Source of the DNA: Alphaproteobacteria bacterium
Lineage (GTDB): Bacteria > Pseudomonadota > Alphaproteobacteria > UBA8366 > Aestuariispiraceae
DNA: 64,000 nt
Assembly: GCA_030065235.1 (NCBI GenBank)
Contig: JASJDC010000012.1
Span: forward strand, 1-64,000
Reading direction: 5' to 3'
Positions 16,806-25,686 of the stretch are shown one piece after another. How positions within the stretch are numbered: the first letter of the stretch is position 1; each line of letters starts with the position of its first letter. Below the pieces are notes generated by a model. It worked only from the letters and a program-made list of their open reading frames with translations. It made no database searches and was not told the origin of the DNA. The position numbers and the translations under genes were made by a program.

Positions 16806-17701
16806 CAGAAATAGCCCTCCCGCTTCTTTTTCTCCATCGAGCCGGGCTGATCATGATCGATCATGCGGCCTTCGCGTTCGGAAGTCTTGGCCGCCAGCGT
16901 CTCGGCGATGATCGCCGCCACAGTGTCCGCTTCGCTTTCGACAGCAGCCGTAAGGGGATAACAACCCAGAGTTCGGAATCGTACCCTGCGCATTTCGGGC
17001 GTCTCGCCCTCGGCCAGCGGGATCCGGTCGTCATCGACCATGATCAGTTTGCCGTCGCGTTGCACCACCGGACGCGGGGCGGCGAAGTAGAGGGGCGCGA
17101 TCGGTATCTCCTCCAGCGCGATATACTCCCAGATGTCCGCCTCGGTCCAATTCGACAGCGGGAAGGCGCGGACGCTTTCGCCTTCATTGATCCGGCAATT
17201 GTAGAGCCGCCAGAATTCCGGCCGTTGGTTCTTCGGGTCCCAACCATGATTGGCGCTGCGGAAGGACATCACCCGTTCCTTGGCGCGCGATTTCTCCTCG
17301 TCGCGCCGAGCGCCGCCGATGGCGCAATCAAAACGATGCGCGCTCAAGGCCTGCTTCAAGGCGTCGGTCTTCATGACGTCGGTATAGCGCGACGAGCCGT
17401 GGGTGAAGGGCGTCACCCCGTCTGCCACGCCTTGCTGGTTGGTATGAACGATCAGGCGCAGGCCCAGCGCCGCCGCACGCTTGTCGCGGAAGGCGATCAT
17501 CTCCCGAAACTTCCAGGTCGTGTCGATATGCAGCAGCGGGAAGGGCGGTTTCGAAGGCGTGAAGGCCTTCAGCGCCAGATGCAGCAGCACCGACGAATCC
17601 TTGCCGATCGAGTACATCAGGACCGGGTTTCGAAACTCGGCCGCGACCTCGCGGTATATGTGGATGCTCTCCGCCTCTAGGCGGCGCAGATGGGCGGACA
17701 T
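16805..17701 (-). CDS. cysD: Sulfate adenylyltransferase subunit 2
   Basis: 298 residues. The PP-loop is [14 protein letters not shown], with downstream [16 protein letters not shown] and [14 protein letters not shown], all diagnostic of CysD, the catalytic ATP-sulfurylase subunit forming adenylyl sulfate from sulfate and ATP. The C-terminus [13 protein letters not shown] and [13 protein letters not shown] fit, as does the ending EKKKREGYF. It is followed with a one-base overlap by cysNC. It feeds PAPS to sulfate assimilation or sulfotransfer. Confidence 0.95.
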   Translation of the reverse strand: MSAHLRRLEAESIHIYREVAAEFRNPVLMYSIGKDSSVLLHLALKAFTPSKPPFPLLHIDTTWKFREMIAFRDKRAAALGLRLIVHTNQQGVADGVTPFTHGSSRYTDVMKTDALKQALSAHRFDCAIGGARRDEEKSRAKERVMSFRSANHGWDPKNQRPEFWRLYNCRINEGESVRAFPLSNWTEADIWEYIALEEIPIAPLYFAAPRPVVQRDGKLIMVDDDRIPLAEGETPEMRRVRFRTLGCYPLTAAVESEADTVAAIIAETLAAKTSEREGRMIDHDQPGSMEKKKREGYF

Positions 17702-17759
17702 TGAACCAGACTCTCCAACGGGTGGGCCTCGCTCTGGCCCGCCGCATCAAAGGGACGGG

Positions 17760-19010
17760 TTAGGCCGCCAGGTCTTTGGCCGACTTGGCGCCGTGGCGCC
17801 TTATCCAACGGCGCAGAACGGGGGCGATGTCGTTGCGCCACTTACTGCCGTTGAAGATGCCGTAATGTCCAGCGCCCTTTTGCAGATGATAGTGTTTCAT
17901 CTCATCGGGCAGATTCGGCGTCAGGTTCAGCGCCGCCTTGGTTTGGCCGACGCCGGAGATATCGTCCCATTCGCCTTCGATGCAGAGCAGCGCCGTGCGC
18001 TCGATCTTCTCCAGCTTGACCGGGTTCCAGCGCGCCGACATCTCGCCTTTAGGCAGGCTGTGTTTCTGGAACACCGTCTCGACGGTTTGCAGGAAATATC
18101 CGGCGGGCAGGTCCATCACCGCGCGGTATTCCTCATAAAAGGCCAGTTTCTTCTCCGCTGCATCGTCGTCGCCGCGCACCAGATGGTCGAAAAGCTCGTG
18201 ATAGCTCGCCAAGTGCTTGTCGTAATTCATGGCGATGAAGTTGGTGAGCTGCATGAAGCCCGGATAGACTTTGCGCATCGCGCCCGGATAGGGCGGCGGC
18301 ACCTCGACGATCGCATGCTGCTTGAACCACTCGATCGGCTTTTCCGTGGCCAGTTTGTTGACCTGGGTTGGGTTCTCGCGCGTATCGATCGGCCCGCCCA
18401 TCATGGTCAGGGTCGCCGGCGCGCATGTGTCACCCCAGCCCGACATCACCGCCGTCGCCGCCAGCGCCGGCACCGCAGGCTGACAGACCGCGACGACATG
18501 CGTGTCGGGGCCCAGCACATGCAGGAAATCGATCAGATATTCGATATAATCATTCAGGCTGAACTTATCCTCGCTGACCGGGATCATGCGGGCGTCCATC
18601 CAGTCGGTGATATAGACGTCGTGGTCGGGCAGCAGCTCCTCCACCGTCCCGCGCAGCAGCGTCGCGTAATGGCCGCTCAATGGCGCGACGATCAGGACCT
18701 TCGGGTCGTTGCGCGGGCGATCGGTCAGGCGCTTGAAACGCAGCAAATGGCACCAGGTCCGGTGCATGACCACGTCTATTTCGATATCGACCGGCGCGCC
18801 GTCGATGATCGTCTGGTCCAGCTCCCAATCCGGTTTGCCGAAACGCTTGGTCAGATGCTCGAACAGATCGGCGCCCGACATCATGGCGCGGCCGGCGCTG
18901 GTATAGGCGACCGGATTCCAGGGGTTCCGCATCGCAATGCGCGCGCCCTGGGCCATCATTCGGCTCGGCGCCATCCACAATCTCTGAAGCTCATGCATAT
19001 AATAAAGCAT
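17760..19010 (-). CDS. phaZ: Intracellular polyhydroxyalkanoate depolymerase
   Basis: 416 residues from ATG 19010 behind AGGGGA. The opening LYYMHELQRLWMAPSRMMAQ and the WxPVxYTSAGRAM region are typical of PhaZ of the cytosolic amorphous-granule class. The nucleophile is in VVAVCQPAVP, where a Cys replaces the usual lipase-box Ser, as in the R. eutropha enzyme. It mobilises stored PHB to hydroxybutyrate units. The C-terminal LQKGAGHYGIFNGSKWR supplies the catalytic His. Possible PhaR-type operator sites lie upstream (19081-19117). Confidence 0.92.
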   Translation of the reverse strand: MLYYMHELQRLWMAPSRMMAQGARIAMRNPWNPVAYTSAGRAMMSGADLFEHLTKRFGKPDWELDQTIIDGAPVDIEIDVVMHRTWCHLLRFKRLTDRPRNDPKVLIVAPLSGHYATLLRGTVEELLPDHDVYITDWMDARMIPVSEDKFSLNDYIEYLIDFLHVLGPDTHVVAVCQPAVPALAATAVMSGWGDTCAPATLTMMGGPIDTRENPTQVNKLATEKPIEWFKQHAIVEVPPPYPGAMRKVYPGFMQLTNFIAMNYDKHLASYHELFDHLVRGDDDAAEKKLAFYEEYRAVMDLPAGYFLQTVETVFQKHSLPKGEMSARWNPVKLEKIERTALLCIEGEWDDISGVGQTKAALNLTPNLPDEMKHYHLQKGAGHYGIFNGSKWRNDIAPVLRRWIRRHGAKSAKDLAA

Positions 19011-19328
19011 TGAAATCCCCTGATTTTGTCTCTGCTGCGCGCGCCAATTCCCCCCGCTTGCCAGCGGCTCACTATGCCGTGATTGCTGCGCCGCCGCAAT
19101 CGCTCTGTTGCATTGCACAAAGAATAGGCTTGTCGGTTCCGGTGTGGGTCGTCTGCTCAAAAAATCGACAAAAAGGCGGAACGTTCCGCGAATAATCGCA
19201 GCGCCTTAGGCTGGAGCAGTCGAAAAGCGCTTGATCCCATCGGCGAAAGGCGGCGCTTATCGGGATGGTCGGTTTCGCGCTGCGCGTTCGGGCCTCGTGG
19301 CGCCGGTTAAGGGAGAGATGGTCGATCC
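19011..19328. other. Divergent intergenic region, phaZ / lhgO-like
   Basis: About 318 bases separating divergent genes. It holds two nearby inverted repeats (19081-19117, separate entry). An A/T-rich segment at 19150-19200 (CAAAAAATCGACAAAAAGGC) may include the plus-strand promoter. No small gene with a convincing ribosome-binding site was found. Confidence 0.5.
19081..19117. promoter_or_regulatory. Paired TGC-rich inverted repeats upstream of phaZ
   Basis: GATTGC (19081-19086) and GCAATC (19096-19101) form a perfect six-base inverted repeat, followed at 19109-19117 by the palindrome TGCATTGCA. PHA-granule regulators (PhaR/PhbR family) bind TGC-rich inverted repeats upstream of pha genes in other alphaproteobacteria. 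The location 70-110 bases before the phaZ start fits, but the regulator is inferred. Confidence 0.35.
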
Positions 19329-20438
19329 ATGGAAGAAGCGGCAATCGAAACGGTCGTGATCGGGGCTGGTGTGGTCGGTTTGGCCTGCGCCCGCGCGCTG
19401 GCGATGGCGGGGCGCGAGGTGATCGTGCTCGAGGCCGCAGATGCGATCGGGACCGAGACCAGCTCGCGCAATTCCGAGGTGATCCATGCGGGGATCTATT
19501 ATCCGGCCGGTTCTCTGAAGGCGCTTACCTGCGTCGCGGGAAAGCATGCGCTCTACGCCTATTGCGACAGCCATGGCGTGCCCTACAACAATTGCGGCAA
19601 GCTGATCGTCGCGACCGAAGAGGATCAAGCGCAGGGTCTGCAGTCGATCATTGAGAAAGCGGCCGATAACGGGGTCGAAGACCTGGAATGGCTCGATGGC
19701 GATCAGGCGGCGGCTTTGGAGCCCGCCTTGTCCTGCCGCGCCGCGGCCTTGTCGCCCTCGACGGGAATCGTCGACAGCCATTCCCTGATGCTGGCCTATC
19801 AGGGCGACGCCGAGGATCATGGGGCGATGCTGGCCTTTAACAGCCCTGTGCTGCGCGGCGAGGCGCGGTCGGATGGGATCGCTTTGCAGATCGGCGGCGA
19901 CACGCCGATGACGCTCCTGGCGAAACAGGTGGTGAACGCGGCCGGACTGCACGCCCAGACCCTGGCGGCGCGGATCGACGGCGTGCCAAGCCAGACGATC
20001 CCGCCGACATTCTACTGCAAGGGAAGCTACTTCACGGTGAGCGGCAAGAACCCCTTCGCGAGGCTGATTTATCCCATGCCTCAAGATGCGGGGCTGGGCG
20101 TTCACGTGACCCTGGATATCGGCGGTCAGTTACGCTTTGGTCCTGACATCGAGTGGGTCGACTCGCTCGATTATGAGGTCGATCCAGGCCGGGCGGACAG
20201 TTTCTATGCGGCGATCCGCGCCTATTGGCCGGGTTTGCAGGACGGCGCGTTGGCGCCTGGCTACGCCGGGATCCGACCGAAGATCGCCAAGCCGGGCGGC
20301 AAGAACCTGGATTTCATGGTGCTCGGACCGGAAGAGAGCGGCGTCGAGGGGCTTGTCCAGATGTTCGGCATCGAAAGCCCCGGCCTGACCGCCTCCCTCG
20401 CGCTCGCAGACCATGTTCGCGACCTGTTGGCGGCATAG
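19329..20438 (+). CDS. FAD-dependent L-2-hydroxyglutarate dehydrogenase-like oxidoreductase
   Basis: 369 residues. The FAD-binding Rossmann start is [20 protein letters not shown], then the acidic ribose ligand in [20 protein letters not shown]. The phrase [20 protein letters not shown] is the LhgO/L2HGDH signature (DAO superfamily). [20 protein letters not shown] near the C-terminus completes FAD binding. Members oxidise L-2-hydroxyglutarate to 2-oxoglutarate, passing electrons to the quinone pool. At 369 residues it is slightly shorter than E. coli LhgO. The exact substrate is inferred. Confidence 0.85.
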   Translation: MEEAAIETVVIGAGVVGLACARALAMAGREVIVLEAADAIGTETSSRNSEVIHAGIYYPAGSLKALTCVAGKHALYAYCDSHGVPYNNCGKLIVATEEDQAQGLQSIIEKAADNGVEDLEWLDGDQAAALEPALSCRAAALSPSTGIVDSHSLMLAYQGDAEDHGAMLAFNSPVLRGEARSDGIALQIGGDTPMTLLAKQVVNAAGLHAQTLAARIDGVPSQTIPPTFYCKGSYFTVSGKNPFARLIYPMPQDAGLGVHVTLDIGGQLRFGPDIEWVDSLDYEVDPGRADSFYAAIRAYWPGLQDGALAPGYAGIRPKIAKPGGKNLDFMVLGPEESGVEGLVQMFGIESPGLTASLALADHVRDLLAA

Positions 20439-20449
20439 GCGGCGCCGCG

Positions 20450-21445
20450 TCAGGCGCGGGGGTCGGCGACGCGTTTTTCTTCTCGCCCGACTGGGATGAA
20501 GCCGGCTTTCTGATAGGCGGGAAGCGCGCCCGGATGGTCGAGCGTGCAGGTATTGACCGTCAGCAGGGTCGGCCCCGGCGTCCGGTTCCAGGCGCAGTGC
20601 ACGCTCCAATCCAGCAGATAGCCGCCCAGCCCGCGTCCGATGAAATCCTCGAAAAGGCCGAAATAGGCGATCTCGGCCCGATCCGGCATCGCGCGGAAAT
20701 CCAATTCAACGAAGCCCGCCGGGACCCCGCCGACCGAGAGCACATAGATCTCGACCGCCTCGTCGCCGATGATCTCCGCCAGTTCGGCGTCCGACATCGC
20801 CTTGCGCTCCCACCAGAGCCAAGGATCGCCGACCGTGTGCTGGATGTAACGGTAATAGCCCACGGTCGGTTCATACAGACGGATCAGCGATAGCGGCGCG
20901 CCGGCGACCGGCGGCCGGCGCGGGGCCGTCGCCGGCCGCGCCGCCATCTCCAGATAGGTCACCGTATAGTCCAGCATCGCCGGTCCGGTTTCCGTTGTGG
21001 GTTCGTCTTGAGGGGCCGGCGGCGTTTTCAGCCATTTCGACATCAGAATACGGTCTTCCCGGCGGTAGCCGGCTGCGTCGTAGAACCCGGTGGCCTGAGC
21101 GTTGTCGCCGCGCAGGATCACCTCGACCTTTGGGCAGTCGCGTTCCGACAGCCAAGCCTCGCCGGCCGCCATCATCGCCAGGCCCAGGCCCTGTCCCTGA
21201 CGGTCGGGATCGACCGCGACATAGTACATCCAGCCGCGATGCCCGTCGAAGCCGACCAAAGCGCTGGCCGCGATCGCGCCGTCCGACAGACCGACGAGGA
21301 TCTCGGCGCTCGGCGCCGCTTTGGCCAGCGCGATATCGCTCAGCGGGTCGTTCCAAGGCCGCACCAGACCGGCGCGCTCCCACAAAGCGGCCAGCGCCGC
21401 TTCCTCGCCGTTCTTTAGCGGGCGGATATCGGCGTCAACGCCCAT
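20450..21445 (-). CDS. Tandem GNAT acetyltransferase
   Basis: 331 residues with two GNAT folds. The first (about 1-145) has the acetyl-CoA loop VAVDPDRQGQGLGLAMMAAG and GFYDAAGYRREDRILMSKWL. The second (about 160-325) has FIGRGLGGYLLDWSVHCAW and GALPAYQKAGFIPVGREE. The fusion may come from two adjacent yitI/ypeA-like and plain GNAT genes; each half retains a plausible cofactor site. Acceptors are unknown. It sits six bases after the sulfurtransferase gene and is likely co-transcribed with it. Confidence 0.82.
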   Translation of the reverse strand: MGVDADIRPLKNGEEAALAALWERAGLVRPWNDPLSDIALAKAAPSAEILVGLSDGAIAASALVGFDGHRGWMYYVAVDPDRQGQGLGLAMMAAGEAWLSERDCPKVEVILRGDNAQATGFYDAAGYRREDRILMSKWLKTPPAPQDEPTTETGPAMLDYTVTYLEMAARPATAPRRPPVAGAPLSLIRLYEPTVGYYRYIQHTVGDPWLWWERKAMSDAELAEIIGDEAVEIYVLSVGGVPAGFVELDFRAMPDRAEIAYFGLFEDFIGRGLGGYLLDWSVHCAWNRTPGPTLLTVNTCTLDHPGALPAYQKAGFIPVGREEKRVADPRA

Positions 21446-21451
21446 GCGCGA

Positions 21452-22315
21452 TCAGCCCGTCTCGATCGGCAGCGCGTCTTGCGCGCCCCATTCGGACCAA
21501 GAGCCGTCATAGACCGCGACATCGTCGCGACCCAGCAGTTTCAGCGCCAGGGCTAGATTGCAGGCGGTGACGCCGGAGCCGCAACTGGCGGTGATCGGTC
21601 GGCTGAGATCGACTCCCGCCGTCTCGAAAAGGCTGCGCAGCTCCGCCGTCTCTCGCATCGCGCCGTTTTCGGCCAGAAGGCTTTGGAAAGGCACGCTGGC
21701 GGCGCCTGGAATATGGCCGGAGCGCAGGCCGGGCCGGGGTTCCGGCTCGGTCCCGTGATAGCGGCCCGAGGACCGTGCGTCGACGATTTCAGCGCTGTCC
21801 AGCTCGCCCATCACCTGAGAGGCGCTGCGCACCAGATCGCGCCGCAGATGGGCGTGAAACTCGGCGCTGGGCCAGGCGTCGGGCGGGGCCTGCGTCTCGA
21901 CCGGCCGCCCGTCGCGCTCCCATTTCGGCAGGCCGCCATCCAGAACCGCGACAGCGTCATGGCCGAACGTGCGGAACATCCACCAGCAACGCGCCGCCGA
22001 GAACATGCCCATCACGTCATAGGCGACGACGAAACTGTCATTCGAGACGCCCAGCGCGCCGACCTCGGCTGCGAACCGGCCGGGGCTTGGAAGCATGTGG
22101 GCGAGCTGCGCGTCCTGATCCTTGATCCGGCCGTCGAAATCGAAAAAGCGCGCGCCGGGAATGCGCAGTCCCTCGAATTCCGTTTCCGCGTCGCGCTGTA
22201 CGGTCGGCAGGTGGTAGCTGCTGTCCAGCACCACCACGCGCGGGTCGCGCAGATGCTCGGCCAGCCATTCGGTCGAGACCAAAGGCGTCGGATGGTCGGA
22301 ATCGAGTGTCTGCAT
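21452..22315 (-). CDS. sseA: 3-mercaptopyruvate sulfurtransferase
   Basis: 287 residues with two rhodanese domains. The N-terminal one is inactive (VVVLDSSYHLPTVQRDAETE) and the C-terminal one has the active loop CGSGVTA within ITASCGSGVTACNLALALK. This loop, rather than the thiosulfate-type CRKGVT, marks mercaptopyruvate specificity. It transfers sulfur from 3-mercaptopyruvate to thiols or cyanide in cysteine catabolism. Two consecutive hairpins lie about 75-130 bases upstream (22391-22442). Confidence 0.92.
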   Translation of the reverse strand: MQTLDSDHPTPLVSTEWLAEHLRDPRVVVLDSSYHLPTVQRDAETEFEGLRIPGARFFDFDGRIKDQDAQLAHMLPSPGRFAAEVGALGVSNDSFVVAYDVMGMFSAARCWWMFRTFGHDAVAVLDGGLPKWERDGRPVETQAPPDAWPSAEFHAHLRRDLVRSASQVMGELDSAEIVDARSSGRYHGTEPEPRPGLRSGHIPGAASVPFQSLLAENGAMRETAELRSLFETAGVDLSRPITASCGSGVTACNLALALKLLGRDDVAVYDGSWSEWGAQDALPIETG

Positions 22316-22390
22316 AGCAAGCCTATCCCAGTGGTTTTCGGAACCCTTTGGTGCGCGTCGCCGCCGTGTTGGGCTGTGTCACAAACGACG

Positions 22391-22442
22391 GGTTCGCTTC
22401 CTTTGTCGAACCGATTTCCTGTGACAGCCACTTTGTCACAGG
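22391..22442 (-). promoter_or_regulatory. Two adjacent perfect hairpins in the sseA leader region
   Basis: Read on the minus strand, CCTGTGAC pairs with GTCACAGG around a nine-base loop (22442-22418). GGTTCG then pairs with CGAACC around a ten-base loop that contains AAAGGA (22412-22391). They sit about 75-130 bases before the sseA start. They could be a structured mRNA leader, protein-binding palindromes, or the end of the alaX transcript. I do not recognise a known riboswitch. Confidence 0.45.
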
Positions 22443-22488
22443 CGGACGGGGGCGGCATCCGAAAAAGAGGTGCGGTCGAGCGGCCGGC

Positions 22489-22606
22489 GTGGAAGCCGGA
22501 TTAAGTCCGCCACGACGATAGCCACTTCGCCGGACGTCACCCCGGCCCCCGAGCCGGGGCCCATAGTCCCGCCCGATGGACGCCGGCTCGGAGGCCGGCG
22601 TGACAG
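22489..22606. repeat. REP-like intergenic palindromic element
   Basis: The core at 22536-22606 starts GTCACCCCGG and ends GGCGTGAC. It holds two internal palindromes (CCCCGGCCCCCGAGCCGGGG, and GCCGGCTCGGAGGCCGGC). A degenerate half copy precedes it at 22489-22516 (CCGGATTAAGTCCGCC). The same design recurs at 55930-55997, so this is a dispersed extragenic repeat of the type common in GC-rich alphaproteobacteria. Confidence 0.65.
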
Positions 22607-22647
22607 ATGGAGAAAGTCTGAATCCCGAACTCGATTCGGCGAGCCCT

Positions 22648-23358
22648 TCAGGCGGCGAAAGTGATGTTCACGCGGCGGTTGCGCTTGCCCTTATTCTCGA
22701 TCTTCGAGATTTGGACCGGGCCGATTTCGGCCGTCGAACGGACATGGGTGCCGCCGCAAGGCTGCAGGTCGACAGTCTCGCCGATCTTCAACAACCGGAT
22801 TCTGCCTGACCCGCGCGGCGGCTGGACCGACATGGTGCGCACGAGGTCCGGATTGGAGTCGAGCTCGGCGTCGCTGATCCATTCGGCCCGAACCGGATGA
22901 TCCTGTGCGACCAGCGCGTTCAGCGCGTCTGTGATCGCCGCCTTGTCCAGCGTGTGCTCGCCGATATCGAAATCGAGCCGACTCTTGTCGATCCCGACCT
23001 GACCTCCGGTGACGCCGCAGGGAACGATCGAACAGACCAGATGCATGGCGGTGTGCATGCGCATCAGCTTGTGCCGGAACTCCCAATCGATCGCGGCCGT
23101 GACGCTCTCGCCGACTTCAGGGGCCGGCTGGCCGTCTTCCGGGACATGGATTACCGTCCCGTCGGCCTTGATTGTGGTCCCGATCCGAATTTCGGTCCCG
23201 TCGGCGCGGGTCAGCACGCCGCGATCGCCCGGTTGGCCGCCGCTCGTGTAGTAGAAGACCGTCTGGTCCAGCACGATCCCGCCGCGTTCGTTGACTTCGG
23301 TCACCGTGGCTGTGCAGTCGGTGCGATAGGCGTCGTCTCGGAAAAGCAGCTCGGTCAT
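22648..23358 (-). CDS. Alanyl-tRNA editing protein, AlaX type
   Basis: 236 residues from ATG 23358. The zinc-binding editing-domain motifs are present: HxxxH in MHTAMHLVCS near residue 100 and CGGTHVRST near 205. The N-terminal beta domain ends YYTSGGQPGDRG. Free-standing AlaX proteins deacylate Ser-tRNA(Ala) or Gly-tRNA(Ala), protecting translation. The length matches the AlaX-M class (about 240), which carries the extra N-terminal beta domain. Confidence 0.88.
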   Translation of the reverse strand: MTELLFRDDAYRTDCTATVTEVNERGGIVLDQTVFYYTSGGQPGDRGVLTRADGTEIRIGTTIKADGTVIHVPEDGQPAPEVGESVTAAIDWEFRHKLMRMHTAMHLVCSIVPCGVTGGQVGIDKSRLDFDIGEHTLDKAAITDALNALVAQDHPVRAEWISDAELDSNPDLVRTMSVQPPRGSGRIRLLKIGETVDLQPCGGTHVRSTAEIGPVQISKIENKGKRNRRVNITFAA

Positions 23359-23434
23359 GGATGCGCCCCAATGATGCGGTGATCGAACCGATACCAGACC
23401 GCGATCCGCCTTCTGTTTCAAGCGGGAACGACGA

Positions 23435-24442
23435 TCAACCGGCCCGGCTGTCCAGGCTCTGCATTTGCGGCGACGGATAACGGTCGCCTTGTGCGGCGTT
23501 GACCGGGGCCGCTTTGTTCAGCCGCGCCAAGTCCGGCTCGTTCAGCGTCAAATCCAGCGCGCCAAGTGATTCCGTAAGGCGCTCGCGCGTTCGGGCGCCG
23601 ATCAACGGAATGATGTCCGGTCCTTGCGCCAGGACCCAGGCGATGGCGATCTGAGCGGTCGTCGCGCCTTTCTCTTCGGCGATTTGGCCGATCGTCTCGA
23701 CCAGCGCTAAGTTATGGTCGAGGGCGGCGCCCTGAAAGCGCGGCAGGGTGGCCCTGAAGTCGCGCGCGGTTTCGGAGCGCTGTATGGACCAATGGCCGCT
23801 GAGCAGCCCGCGCGATAGGACGCCATAGGCGCTGATCGAGATGCCAAGCGCGCGCGTGGTTTGAAGGATCGACTGCTCAATCTCGCGGCTGATCAGCGAG
23901 TATTCGATCTGAAGCCACGCCACTGGATGGACCGCCGCCGCCCGGCGGATGGTGTCCGAGCCCATTTCTGACAGGCCGAGATGCCGGACATAGCCCGCCT
24001 CGATCATCTCCTTGATCGCCCCGACCGTGTCTTCGATCGGGACGTTAGGGTCTAATCGCGCCGGCTGATAGAGATCGACATAGTCGGTTCCCAACCGCTT
24101 CAGCGAATAGGCCAGCGCGTTCTTTACCGCCTGCGGCCGCGCATCCTGCCCGATAAACGCGCCGTCCGGCGAGCGCATGGCCCCGAACTTCACCGCGACG
24201 AAGGCGTCGTCCCGGTTCTTGCCGCGCAGCGCCTCAGCGATCAGCAACTCGTTATGGCCGCTGCCATAGAAGTCGCCGGTGTCCAACAACGTGACGCCGC
24301 GCTCCATCGCCGCGTGAATTGTCGCGATGCTCTCGGTGCGATCGGCGGGACCGTAGAAGTCCGACATGCCCATACAGCCCAGGCCGATCGCCGGAAGCGC
24401 GACGCCGGTGCTTCCCAGATCACGCTGTTCGATTTTATTCAT
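23435..24442 (-). CDS. Aldo/keto reductase
   Basis: 335 residues forming an NADPH-dependent TIM barrel. ERGVTLLDTGDFYGSGHNE carries catalytic Asp and Tyr, VAVKFGAM the Lys, and the strand YVDLYQPARLDPNVPIEDTV is the subclass form in which the catalytic His position is replaced. The C-terminal IPLIGARTRERLTESLGAL binds the cofactor phosphate. It is similar to AKR12/13-type proteins that reduce aldehydes and sugars; the substrate is open. It is monocistronic and divergent from the hydrolase pair. Confidence 0.88.
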   Translation of the reverse strand: MNKIEQRDLGSTGVALPAIGLGCMGMSDFYGPADRTESIATIHAAMERGVTLLDTGDFYGSGHNELLIAEALRGKNRDDAFVAVKFGAMRSPDGAFIGQDARPQAVKNALAYSLKRLGTDYVDLYQPARLDPNVPIEDTVGAIKEMIEAGYVRHLGLSEMGSDTIRRAAAVHPVAWLQIEYSLISREIEQSILQTTRALGISISAYGVLSRGLLSGHWSIQRSETARDFRATLPRFQGAALDHNLALVETIGQIAEEKGATTAQIAIAWVLAQGPDIIPLIGARTRERLTESLGALDLTLNEPDLARLNKAAPVNAAQGDRYPSPQMQSLDSRAG

Positions 24443-24657
24443 AGCCGTAAACCTTCGATCCGTCTGTCATCCTGTTGGTCCATTGAATGAGAAGATTACG
24501 CGCTTGTCATCCCGTCAGCCATTCCGGCGCTTTTCCGGGCGGTTTTTGGGGCCGCAGTAGGCGCAATCCTTGACCCTTGTCACAAATAGTTAATACCCTC
24601 GTACCGGGAGACGTTCCAACGGATGCGTGGTTCAAGGGGGGAGACCCCCAAGCCCGA

Positions 24658-25662
24658 ATGCTGAGAAAGGGGGGGAGGATGACAGATTTTGGGAAATTGC
24701 GGTTGGCGCTGGTGCTGCCGTTCTTGGCGGCCGGATGCGTCACGACGCAGGGCGGCGGCGATACGGTTCAGATCCAAACTGGCGACGGGATCACCGGCTT
24801 TCACGAGATATTTGCGGGGAAAGAACCGCAACCTGCTGAAATAACGGCGCGCGTGTTCGCGCCTGCTGAGTGCAATGGCGCTAATCTCCCCGCCGTCATC
24901 ATACAGCACGGGTCGGGGAACCCGCGCGCGGATTGGTACCGGCGGCTATCGACGACCCTGAACGAAAACGGCATTGTCGCCGTCGTTCCGGATTCTTTGA
25001 CTCCGCGCGGGATTTCCGAAACCGGGACCAACCAAACGAGACTGTCGAGAGCAAATCGCGTCTACGACACCTTTGCTGTATTTCGATTTGTGCAGACCCA
25101 TCCCTGTGTTGACCCGGATAGGATCGGCCTGACGGGCTACTCATTCGGTGGAATAGTCTCAATCGACTCGGTCGAAACAGCGCTCGTGGACCGGTTGGGC
25201 GGAGGCCGAGCTTATAAAGCGGTGCTGCCTGTCTATCCATCCTGCCAATCGACTTTCGAAGAATCCCGTCCGGCGGCGACGAAGGTTCACCTGTTGCTTG
25301 GCGGCGCCGACGACTACACGCCGGCCTCCTTTTGCTTGGATACCATCGAAAAGCGGCGGGAGATCGGTTGGGACATTGAGGTTACGGTTTTCGAGGGCGC
25401 TCATCACGGTTTTAACAGCGAGTTTTCGGCTCGGCGCTTGTCGTGAAACTGGACATTCGCCGATTGCGGAAAAGCGATTGTCGATGAAAACGGATACGAG
25501 GTCGCCCTGGAACACGGGGTCTCCACAGAAGTCGGATGGGAGAAATTCATCAGTACGCTTGCTGAGCGTTGCGGCCGACGCGGCGTGACCGTTGGCGGAT
25601 CACCGACGCTGAGCCAAAAGACGCTCGACTTCACCGTCGCTTACTTCAAGGAAACCCTTTAG
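24658..25662 (+). pseudogene. Dienelactone-hydrolase-like lipoprotein, interrupted by in-frame TGA
   Basis: The frame has an N-terminal lipobox (LVLPFLAAGC) and an alpha/beta hydrolase core: nucleophile Ser in LTGYSFGGIVS, Asp in LLGGADDYTP, His in FEGAHHGFN. TGA at 25444-25446 interrupts the frame right after RRLS. Translation after it (NWTFADCGKAIVDENGYEV to the stop at 25660-25662) still aligns with the downstream paralogue. The triad lies before the stop, so a truncated enzyme lacking about 70 residues may still form. The start is uncertain: ATG 24658, or ATG 24679 whose AGG abuts it. Confidence 0.75.
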
Positions 25663-25686
25663 CACCCGTCAATACAGTAGGGGAAT

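Larger units (their letters stand above)
22316..22647. other. Intergenic region with hairpins and palindromic repeats
   Basis: 332 bases between alaX-like and sseA, both read leftward. It holds two adjacent perfect hairpins (22391-22442) and a dispersed-type palindromic element (22489-22606), both listed separately. The motif TGTCACA also occurs at 22377-22383 outside the hairpins. I found no protein-coding or tRNA gene. Confidence 0.55.

Noticed and set aside
25444-25446. TGA as a selenocysteine codon
   Set aside because: The paralogue has Pro-Asn here, the position is outside the active site, and no bacterial SECIS-like hairpin is evident directly after the codon.
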